Part shown: piece by piece, positions 1 to 5,768 of the stretch
Layout: the number at the start of each line of letters is the position of its first letter
Position numbering within the stretch: the first letter of the stretch is position 1
NCBI GenBank assembly: GCA_012960055.1
Contig: DUCA01000036.1
Coordinates: forward strand, 1-7,067
Length of the DNA stretch: 7,067 nt
DNA from: Cycloclasticus sp.
GTDB taxonomy: Bacteria > Pseudomonadota > Gammaproteobacteria > Methylococcales > Cycloclasticaceae
Direction: 5' to 3'
Notes under the pieces: generated by a model
What the model was told of the DNA's origin: nothing
Databases searched by the model: none
What the model saw: the letters and a program-made list of their open reading frames with translations, nothing else
Made by a program: the position numbers and the translations under genes

Positions 1-2375
1 TTACCGTTGATTACCTGACCCGCTTTCATGCCACCTATAGCATTGGCGACTAAATCCATCACTTGCGCGACAGGAATGCCATAACGCGCTAAAGCGTCAC
101 GATTCGGGCGAATAACCAGTTGCGCTTCACCGGTAATTTGTTCCATTTCGACGCCGCGAGTGCCGTCGATTTTCCGCACCAAACCTTCAATTTTCTTACC
201 GATGCTGGCCAGACCAGCTAAATCTGGGCCAAACAGTTTAATTGCCAATGGTGCTTTAACACCCGACAGTAATTCATCCACACGGGTGGCAATGGGTTGA
301 GAGAACGAAAACAGCAAACCGGGGTGAACCGACATTCTCTCTTCCATCAGTCCCTGCAGTGCTTGACGATTAGACGCGCTTGTCCAATCGCTCACAGGTT
401 TTAGCCCAACAAAAATCTCAACGTTCGACACCGGTTCAGGGTCGCCACCAATTTCAGCACGTCCAGCGCGGCTTGATACGTACAGAACTTCTGGAAATGT
501 CATCAGCTGCTCTTCAAGTTTTGCTGAAACAGATAAAGATGTAGCTAGGCTGGAAGAGGGCGCCAGTGTGACACGAACATTAAGCGTGCCTTCTTCCAAT
601 TCAGGCGCAAATTCCGTACCGAGAAATGGCACCAACGTTAATGAGCCAATAAACAGTGCGATGGCGCTGATAACGATATTACGTGGCACGTCTAAGGCGC
701 GCGACAATAAACGGCGATACACGTTATCAAAATACGCCATGAGCGGGTTTTCTTGTTCCTTAATACCGTGACGAAATAGGTACGTTGCCAGCGCAGGTAC
801 AATAATAAGTGCGACCAACAACGAGGCTAACATAGCCAATACAATCGAAATAGCCATGGGTTGGAACAGCTTGCCTTCAACGCCTTCTAGGGTAAACAAG
901 GGGGCGAATACGATGATGATAATCATCACGGCAAAGAACACGGGGCGACCTACTTCACGTGATGCTTCTTGGATACGAAGTGCTATCCCACGGTTGTCAT
1001 GAAACGTGTCATAAGGAAGTATTGGCGTGTACTCCATGGAGTCGCCCTTGTTTTTTTGGTGTTCAGCATCTGGGTGAGCGAGGTGTCTAAAGATATTCTC
1101 CATCATCACCACCGAGCCATCGACCATCATGCCAATTGCAATGGCTAAACCACCTAATGACATCAGGTTGGCAGAAATATCCCAATAGGCCATAAACATC
1201 AGCGCCAAGCCTACTGAGATGGGCATGGATATGAGTACTAAAAAGGCAGCGCGTATGTTCATTAAAAACAGCATCAAGACGATGCTGATAAGCACAAAGG
1301 CCTGCCATAAAGCCGAGCTAACGGTACTAACAGCCTGGTCAACAAGGTCTGTTTGGTCGTAGAAGGGCTCTATGCTGACTCCATCGGGCAGCGCCGTTTG
1401 TATGGCCGGCAGACGGGCTTTAATGCCATCAATGGTTGCTTTTGTATTAGCCCCCAGTCGTTTCATCACAATACCAGCAACCACTTCACCCATTGCGATC
1501 GGGTTGCCGTCTGCATCACGGCGTGACATGGTGACCGCGCCTTGGCGAATTTCAGGGCCAAAGTTAACCTCGGCAACATCGCTAACACGCACCGAAACGC
1601 CATCAATATTCTTTAGTGGAATATTGCCAATGTCGCGCAGCCCATCCTCGTTACTACGTACCCAACCAACACCACGAATAACCAATTGTTCAGCGCCTCT
1701 GTCCAAATACCAACCGCCGGCATTGCGATTATTTTGTTCGATGGCCTCAGAAATATCGTTCATGCTGAGCTTATAAGACAGTAGCTGACGAGGGTTAACT
1801 TGCACTTGATACTGCATAACTTCGCCACCAAATGACAACACGTCTGTTACCCCCGTCACCGGCATTAACAACAGTTTAACCACCCAATCGTTAAGGCTTC
1901 GTAAGGCCATAGCATCAAATTTCTCGGGATCCTCAGCGCGTAAAATGTATTGGTACACTTGACCAAGGCCAGAGGTGTTCGGTCCCATTTCAGGTGAGCC
2001 AATGCCATCAGGGATTTGTTCGCGTGCAGATTGCAGTCGTTCAAAAACCAGTTGGCGGGCAAAATAAATGTCGGTGCCTTCTTTAAACACAACAGTAATC
2101 ACGGATAAACCCGTTTTTGATATGGAGCGAACTTCTTCAACATCCGGCAGGGCATACATCACCGCCTCAATTGGGAAGGTGATGAGCTGTTCGACTTCTT
2201 CTGAGGCCAGTCCCCGCGCTTCTGTGTTAATTTGAACTTGTACATTGGTTACGTCTGGGAACGCATCAAGGTTCAAAGAAGGCAAAGTTAATGCACCGCC
2301 GATTAAGGTCGCCAGCAAAGACAACACGACCAACAGGCGGTTGTTAATACCTAAATCAATGATTCTATTTAACAT
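1..2375 (-). CDS. czcA: CzcA-family heavy-metal efflux RND pump (partial, C-terminus beyond window)
   Basis: Inner-membrane proton-driven pump of the HME-RND family, exporting metal ions through the adaptor and outer-membrane channel encoded just upstream. I translated 791 codons from the ATG at 2375; the frame is open to the left edge, so about 250 residues (the C-terminal half of the second repeat) are missing from a usual length near 1040. Visible are TM1 (about 10-32), the start of the porter domain with LDAFPDVTNVQVQI (36-49), the TM2-TM4 block (about 355-425), and the TM4 motif AIAIGMMVDG (411-420) followed by MMEN, giving the proton-relay acids D419 and E426. Then come TM5-TM6 (about 479-534), TM7 (566-586), GTEFAPELEEG (586-596) and FSQPIATRVDELLSGVKAP (691-709). 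The last two resemble CzcA more than CusA. The CusA methionine ligand positions are N651, E701 and I767 here. The loop after TM4 is about 16 residues longer than in CzcA. The adaptor stop lies 10 nt upstream; no strong ribosome site is seen, so translational coupling is likely. The substrate is not settled; the symbol denotes the family. Confidence 0.93.
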   Translation of the reverse strand, partial: MLNRIIDLGINNRLLVVLSLLATLIGGALTLPSLNLDAFPDVTNVQVQINTEARGLASEEVEQLITFPIEAVMYALPDVEEVRSISKTGLSVITVVFKEGTDIYFARQLVFERLQSAREQIPDGIGSPEMGPNTSGLGQVYQYILRAEDPEKFDAMALRSLNDWVVKLLLMPVTGVTDVLSFGGEVMQYQVQVNPRQLLSYKLSMNDISEAIEQNNRNAGGWYLDRGAEQLVIRGVGWVRSNEDGLRDIGNIPLKNIDGVSVRVSDVAEVNFGPEIRQGAVTMSRRDADGNPIAMGEVVAGIVMKRLGANTKATIDGIKARLPAIQTALPDGVSIEPFYDQTDLVDQAVSTVSSALWQAFVLISIVLMLFLMNIRAAFLVLISMPISVGLALMFMAYWDISANLMSLGGLAIAIGMMVDGSVVMMENIFRHLAHPDAEHQKNKGDSMEYTPILPYDTFHDNRGIALRIQEASREVGRPVFFAVMIIIIVFAPLFTLEGVEGKLFQPMAISIVLAMLASLLVALIIVPALATYLFRHGIKEQENPLMAYFDNVYRRLLSRALDVPRNIVISAIALFIGSLTLVPFLGTEFAPELEEGTLNVRVTLAPSSSLATSLSVSAKLEEQLMTFPEVLYVSSRAGRAEIGGDPEPVSNVEIFVGLKPVSDWTSASNRQALQGLMEERMSVHPGLLFSFSQPIATRVDELLSGVKAPLAIKLFGPDLAGLASIGKKIEGLVRKIDGTRGVEMEQITGEAQLVIRPNRDALARYGIPVAQVMDLVANAIGGMKAGQVING

Positions 2376-2385
2376 GACTTAGTTC

Positions 2386-3537
2386 TCAATGATTGTGTAT
2401 TTCAAAACCAGATTTCGCGAGTTCTGATTGCAAAAAGAACGCACCGTGCGTTACAACACGTGTGCCAGCTTTAATACCTTCAATCACCGTGATGCCGTTG
2501 CTGGTTAGAATAACGTCCACTTCTTGCGGTTCAAACTTATTGCTTTCATGTTCTACAAACACCATCCAGTCGCCATCAGGGCTGCGAAGAACCGCATCAG
2601 CTGGAACAGGTAACGCTTTGTCTAGACTATTGCTTGAGATTTTCACATCAACAAACAAGCCCGGGTGTAACACATCATTGGGGTTTTGAACTTCAAGACG
2701 TGCACCAATGGTGCGGGTGGTTTCGTCTAGGGAATGATGTCGTTGGATGACTTTTCCTTGCAGCACATTGTGACGAAAGTGAATACGCGCATCAGCGCCG
2801 GGTTTTACATTCAGTGCCTGCTCTGCGGTTAAACGCGCGTTAACCCACAACGTAGATTCATCGCTTATTTCAAATAACATGCGGCCAGGTTCCACCAGTT
2901 CACCTAAAATAAAATCATCGTGAATAACGGTACCGTGTTGCAAGGCGAGCAGTTGGAAGCGGCCATCGGCTAATACTGCTTTACCACCTTTTAGTAGCGT
3001 ATCAAGTTGTTGCTGGCTCATGCCGTAGGCTTGCACGGTTGAACGGGCTTGGTCATTACTTACTTTTGCTTTGGTATAACGCGAAGCGGATACCACGTTA
3101 CGGCCTAATTTACGAACCCGTTGCCATTCACGCGTTGCCACTAACAGTTCGCCCTGTGCTTTTGCCATTGCAACGCTGGATAACGTCACCAGTGCTTGCC
3201 CCTTCACAACTTCATCACCCAGTTGTGCGTGCCGTTCAATAATTTGTGCGCTGATTCGAGACACAGCTCGGCTGCTGGCATATGCATTTAATTGGATTTC
3301 ACCGGGTGCACTGATATCACGGTTAACCGTAGAAAGTACTAGGGAGGTTGTAACGATACCAGCTGCTTTTATTTGCGCTGCGGATAGGTGAACAGCCGCT
3401 TGCTCCTCATGACCGACATGCCCCTCGTGTTGTTCGGCGTGAGTTTCGCTGTGTCCATGTTCGTTTTGAGCAAGCGCAATGCTGCTGTTTGATAAGCCTA
3501 AAAATAGGATGATAAAAGCAAGGTTGAGTGTCTTCAT
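2386..3537 (-). CDS. czcB: CzcB/CusB-like RND periplasmic adaptor (membrane fusion protein)
   Basis: Periplasmic adaptor that links the RND pump to the outer-membrane channel and may pass metal to the pump. 383 residues, in the normal range for CzcB-type adaptors. A signal peptide covers about 1-23 (hydrophobic AFIILFLGL, cleavage after ALA-23). The mature N-terminus is a short His-rich stretch with H27, H29, H33, H37, H40 and H43, a likely metal-binding tail; the protein also ends HNH. Then follow a split lipoyl/barrel-sandwich region (about 75-125 and 190-225, with GDEVVKGQALVTLSS), a short alpha-hairpin (about 123-185), a beta-barrel (about 228-300, with the family signature TTRTIGARLEVQNP and LHPGLFVDV) and a membrane-proximal domain (about 305-375, with PADAVLRSPDGDWMVFV). 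The start ATG overlaps the czcC stop as ATGA, and GGAG (3548-3545) lies 7 nt upstream, supporting this start. The His-rich leader is typical of divalent-metal adaptors; CusB instead uses methionines. The assignment to czcB rather than cusB rests on this and on the pump. Confidence 0.92.
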   Translation of the reverse strand: MKTLNLAFIILFLGLSNSSIALAQNEHGHSETHAEQHEGHVGHEEQAAVHLSAAQIKAAGIVTTSLVLSTVNRDISAPGEIQLNAYASSRAVSRISAQIIERHAQLGDEVVKGQALVTLSSVAMAKAQGELLVATREWQRVRKLGRNVVSASRYTKAKVSNDQARSTVQAYGMSQQQLDTLLKGGKAVLADGRFQLLALQHGTVIHDDFILGELVEPGRMLFEISDESTLWVNARLTAEQALNVKPGADARIHFRHNVLQGKVIQRHHSLDETTRTIGARLEVQNPNDVLHPGLFVDVKISSNSLDKALPVPADAVLRSPDGDWMVFVEHESNKFEPQEVDVILTSNGITVIEGIKAGTRVVTHGAFFLQSELAKSGFEIHNH

Positions 3538-4793
3538 GATGATGCTCCGCGAGCCTCAGCGGCCGTTGTTTTGTTAATGGTTATCCAACTTGAAATGTTG
3601 CCAGAGGCCATTAGCCATTGTGTCCACGATTGCCATAGTTGACGACGGTGTTCAATGGCGCTGGCTTCAGTGTTCAGCACTTGTTTAAGCTGAATTAAGT
3701 ATTCAGCCGTGCTTAATTCGCCAGCTTGCCATAAACGTGTTAATAATTTTTCATGCAGCAATAAATTTTGTTTGCCCGTTGCTTGCCATTCAACCCATGC
3801 TTGTCGATTGACATTAAATGTACGTGCACTGCTGGTTAGTTTTACTAATAACAGGCGACGGATATGAATGGCGTGGCGTTCTTGTTGAATTAGTTGTTCG
3901 TTAGCAGCATCCACTTCAGCGCCAAAGTTATTACGCACAAATAATGGCATGGAAAAACGGATGCTGGTTAAGCTGTCTTTTCCTTCTTTACCGGTTCTGA
4001 TTGCAATATTTGGGTTGGGCCGTTGTTCACGTTGCCGTAATTTTACTTTGGCATGGGCAATCTCCATGTGTAAACGTGCCAGTTGCATTTGCGGTAAGGC
4101 GTCGACTAATTCAGCTTTATTTTTTATAGGCTCTTCTGCGTTTTTTGGTGTGCCTTGCAAGGTGGGGATAAAGGCTAATGCGCTTTGATTACCCAATAAG
4201 GCCAACAACAATTGTTCACTTTCAATCAAGCCTGCTTGCACCTTTGCTTGTGCAAAGCTGGCTTCACTATAGGCCAATTGAGCAAGGGCCAAATCAACGT
4301 CGGTTAAATCGCCAGCTTTAGAACGTTGTTGAGCAATACCTAAAAAATCTGCCATTGCGTTTAAACGCTTGTTGGCCACGTTTTGGTTGTTAAGGTTGGC
4401 GTGATAATCAGCTAATGCAAGCAGCGCGTCTGCGGCAATCTGGTGGCGCTGCAGTGCTAGTTTGCTGTTGCTAAGTTGCCAGCCAACATCGGCAATACGA
4501 AGGTGGGCCGATTGCTTATCACCCCAATCGAGTGTTTGGCTGAGCCCTGCCGTTTTAGTATCAACCCCAGCGCTTTCATACTCAAATTCAAGCTCGGGGT
4601 TAAACAGGGGTTGGTCGGCCGCGCGCCGTTCAGCATCGGCTTTTGCAACGGCGGCTTCAGCGGCTAATAGTGCTGGGTGTTGCGTCACAAGCTGATTAAG
4701 CCAGGTTGATACGCTGACGGGCTCGATTGCACACGCGTTAGAGAACACTAATAAGGCGCTCAACAGGGCAGCGACTAGGTGTAAAAATTTCAT
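3534..4793 (-). CDS. czcC: CzcC-like outer-membrane efflux channel (TolC/OEP family)
   Basis: Outer-membrane factor that forms the exit duct of the tripartite metal exporter. 419 residues, typical of CzcC. The signal peptide (1-22) has a hydrophobic core LVAALLSALLVF and an A-C-A cleavage site at 20-22. C21 sits in a poor lipobox (SNAC), so lipidation is doubtful. After it come two OEP repeats of long amphipathic helices, rich in Ala, Leu, Gln and Glu: the first about 28-210 (HPALLAAEAAVAKADAERR, then LFNPELEFEYES and the strand LSQTLDWGDKQ), the second about 230-400 (LPQMQLARLHMEIAHAKVKL, then PNPNIAIRTG, IRFSMPLFVRNNFG and LLTRLWQAGELSTAEYLIQLKQ). These NPxLxxE and PLFxRNNFG patterns are usual in CzcC proteins. 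An AGGA site (4804-4801) lies 7 nt before the ATG, supporting the start. It overlaps the adaptor gene by 4 nt and is first of the tight three-gene set; the small secreted protein gene is 80 nt upstream. Confidence 0.91.
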   Translation of the reverse strand: MKFLHLVAALLSALLVFSNACAIEPVSVSTWLNQLVTQHPALLAAEAAVAKADAERRAADQPLFNPELEFEYESAGVDTKTAGLSQTLDWGDKQSAHLRIADVGWQLSNSKLALQRHQIAADALLALADYHANLNNQNVANKRLNAMADFLGIAQQRSKAGDLTDVDLALAQLAYSEASFAQAKVQAGLIESEQLLLALLGNQSALAFIPTLQGTPKNAEEPIKNKAELVDALPQMQLARLHMEIAHAKVKLRQREQRPNPNIAIRTGKEGKDSLTSIRFSMPLFVRNNFGAEVDAANEQLIQQERHAIHIRRLLLVKLTSSARTFNVNRQAWVEWQATGKQNLLLHEKLLTRLWQAGELSTAEYLIQLKQVLNTEASAIEHRRQLWQSWTQWLMASGNISSWITINKTTAAEARGASS

Positions 4794-4873
4794 ACGTCTT
4801 TCCTAATATAAATAGTACGAACACAGTTTTAAAACCGTGTTTGATGATCGGCTTAGCCGATTAAAGCGAGGAA
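4794..4873 (-). other. Intergenic gap with two hairpin-forming inverted repeats
   Basis: The 80 nt between the small secreted protein gene and czcC hold two dyads. The first on the leftward transcript is a perfect 7-bp repeat around one central base at 4847-4861 (arms ATCGGCT and AGCCGAT). The second is at 4820-4841 (AACACAGTTTT / AAAACCGTGTT), an 11-bp dyad with one G-U pair in the leftward RNA and an A/T-rich centre. No long T run directly follows the GC-rich hairpin, so a strong intrinsic terminator is unlikely. Attenuation, RNA processing or mRNA stabilisation between the small gene and the exporter genes would fit. The function is inferred; the repeats are seen. Confidence 0.5.
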
Positions 4874-5179
4874 CTAGAGGAGAGGAGGGCGCCGAGGTGG
4901 GCCGTTATGGTATGAGAAAAGATAAAAATGATAATCGGCATCTGCCGTATGAATAATGGGTGGCAGTGTATTAAAACCGGTGTTTAGCAAACCCAATAAA
5001 TGCACACTGGCGTGGCAGCAATGATCATCATCCAGTGTATGCCCAGCATCGGAAACATGCGAGTCTATGGAATGGGTAATAGCTGCTTCAGTGTGATGGG
5101 TGTCGTCGTGACTATGCATTGCCCATACGGTGCTGTAACTCAGTATGCTGAGTATGCACAACAAGACTGTTAAGCGCAT
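4874..5179 (-). CDS. Small secreted His/Cys-rich protein, CzcI-like by position
   Basis: 101 residues; not assigned to a family with certainty. A signal peptide at 1-20 (LTVLLCILSILSYS, cleavage after VWA-20) sends it to the periplasm. The mature 81 residues carry 13 histidines, including HSHDDTHH (22-29), and a compact core DDDHCCHAS (50-58) with adjacent cysteines C54 and C55, so metal binding is likely. A second short apolar part (about 60-76) is followed by an aromatic stretch and a Pro/Arg-rich tail ending GPPRRPPLL. It is the first gene of the leftward unit, right behind a near-consensus promoter and 80 nt before czcC. This is the place czcI takes in czc operons, whose product is also a small periplasmic His-rich protein. 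A role as metal sensor, modulator or chaperone for the exporter is inference. No clear ribosome site precedes the ATG. Its core and tail resemble those of the divergent gene at 5333-5701. Confidence 0.78.
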   Translation of the reverse strand: MRLTVLLCILSILSYSTVWAMHSHDDTHHTEAAITHSIDSHVSDAGHTLDDDHCCHASVHLLGLLNTGFNTLPPIIHTADADYHFYLFSYHNGPPRRPPLL

Positions 5180-5221
5180 AGATACGACGTAGATAGGGTG
5201 TAAAGAAAAGGCATGAGCATA

Positions 5222-5250
5222 CTTATAAGCCTGTTAAATAGTGTTGTCAA
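5222..5250 (-). promoter_or_regulatory. Sigma70-like promoter for the leftward small gene and czcCBA
   Basis: On the minus strand the -35 box is TTGACA (5250-5245), a perfect match. A 17-bp spacer follows, then the -10 box TATAAG (5227-5222), five of six matches. Transcription would begin near 5215, giving a leader of about 35 nt before the ATG at 5179. The -35 lies inside the left arm of the 10-bp inverted repeat, so a protein bound there could block RNA polymerase. Confidence 0.7.
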
Positions 5251-5304
5251 TTGGATAACGTCAAAGCTTACTGAAGATTGATGTAGCGCATTTTAATTGA
5301 CAAC
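5243..5304. repeat. Perfect 10-bp inverted repeat, candidate shared operator
   Basis: The left arm GTTGTCAATT (5243-5252) and right arm AATTGACAAC (5295-5304) are exact reverse complements with 42 bp between them; centre-to-centre distance is 52 bp, close to five helical turns. The left arm contains the -35 of the leftward promoter and the right arm contains a TTGACA on the plus strand. The TGACAA / TTGTCA hexamers also resemble half-sites of CusR-type copper boxes, though those sit much closer together. It may be a regulator site or simply two mirrored -35 boxes. Confidence 0.55.
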
Positions 5305-5326
5305 TGGTGGGGCAAAATAGTAAAAA
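5292..5326 (+). promoter_or_regulatory. Possible rightward promoter for the small gene and copA
   Basis: Two readings compete. TTGACA (5297-5302) with an 18-bp spacer would pair with a poor -10 TAAAAA (5321-5326), putting the start of transcription almost on the ATG at 5333 and giving a nearly leaderless mRNA. Alternatively TTTAAT (5292-5297) is a good -10 with no recognisable -35, as in activator-dependent promoters, giving a leader of about 29 nt. The sequence does not decide between them. Confidence 0.3.
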
Positions 5327-5332
5327 CGTCAG

Positions 5333-5701
5333 ATGAACCGCATTCGTCATATTATTGCTCAAAGCATGCTTGTATTAAGCCTGATGGTTTTGCCGTGGCA
5401 AAGTCTTTTAGCTCTGGACGAGATTTCTGCATGTGACATGGATATGTCATTGCATGAGATGAACCGCACGGACATGATGAATTGTCACTCAGCCATGAAT
5501 GGCCATACAGCTGATGGCACAATGCTAGAAACCTCATGTGCAGATGATCATTGCAATAAATGCTTCCACGCTTCACCGTTTGTAATGACAGACAGCACGG
5601 TCATTGCTAAGCATGTTGGCCCTCAAGTCACCACTTATTTACTGACTCAATACCTGAGTATCCTAGAACCAATAGAATCACCCCCACCTAGAACCGCCTG
5701 A
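5333..5701 (+). CDS. Small secreted Met/His/Cys-rich protein, CopL-like by position
   Basis: 122 residues; family not certain. A signal peptide at 1-27 (MLVLSLMVLPWQSLLA, likely cleavage after A27) directs it to the periplasm. The mature part opens with a Met/His/Asp-rich stretch (CDMDMSLHEMNRTDMMNCH, 34-52, then MNGH) and a core CADDHCNKCFHAS (69-81). There are five cysteines at 34, 51, 69, 74 and 77. These are soft and borderline ligands that suit copper. The C-terminus ends SPPPRTA. It lies 67 nt before copA on the same strand with no terminator between, the position of copL, a small Cys/His-rich protein needed for copper-induced copAB expression in Xanthomonas; a CopL-like role is inferred from position and composition only. 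An in-frame stop at 5321 rules out an earlier start; there is no clear ribosome site. The core DDHC...C-HAS is shared with the divergent gene at 4874-5179. Confidence 0.78.
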   Translation: MNRIRHIIAQSMLVLSLMVLPWQSLLALDEISACDMDMSLHEMNRTDMMNCHSAMNGHTADGTMLETSCADDHCNKCFHASPFVMTDSTVIAKHVGPQVTTYLLTQYLSILEPIESPPPRTA

Positions 5702-5757
5702 ATTTAAATTTTACTAATCAATCAGTTTAACGAGGTCTTCATTTAGAGCCAAAATTC

Positions 5758-5761
5758 AGGA
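5758..5761 (+). promoter_or_regulatory. Ribosome binding site that fixes the copA start
   Basis: AGGA lies 7 nt before the ATG at 5769. The nearer ATG at 5761 is in another frame, and the copA frame has a stop at 5715 with no other ATG between, so 5769 is the best start; GTG directly after it is the only near alternative. Confidence 0.65.
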
Positions 5762-5768
5762 TGTATCC

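Larger units (their letters stand above)
5180..5332. promoter_or_regulatory. Divergent control region between the RND unit and the copA unit
   Basis: This 153-bp region separates two head-to-head metal-resistance units and must hold the promoters of both. It contains a near-consensus leftward promoter, a perfect 10-bp inverted repeat and a less certain rightward promoter, listed separately. The middle (5253-5294) is A/T-leaning and otherwise without a clear motif. A shared operator that adjusts both units to metal is the simplest reading; this is inference from layout. Confidence 0.7.

Noticed and set aside
1372..1776. 134-codon plus-strand frame inside the pump gene
   Set aside because: Lies wholly within the well-supported czcA frame on the other strand; its product has no recognisable domain.
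2393..2689. 98-codon plus-strand frame inside the adaptor gene
   Set aside because: Antisense to clear adaptor coding sequence with family motifs; no ribosome site or domain.
4791..4793. CzcC as an outer-membrane lipoprotein because of C21
   Set aside because: The residues before the cysteine (SNA) make a poor lipobox, while ACA gives a good signal peptidase I site.
4820..4861. Intrinsic terminator before czcC
   Set aside because: The GC-rich stem is only 6-7 bp and no T run directly follows it on the leftward transcript; a full stop here would also cut off the exporter genes from their promoter.
5352..5576. Minus-strand frame opposite the CopL-like gene, coding for a His/Cys-rich peptide
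   Set aside because: It is the antisense image of a Met/His-rich gene: ATG and CAT are reverse complements, so Met-rich coding gives His-rich antisense. No signal peptide or ribosome site.
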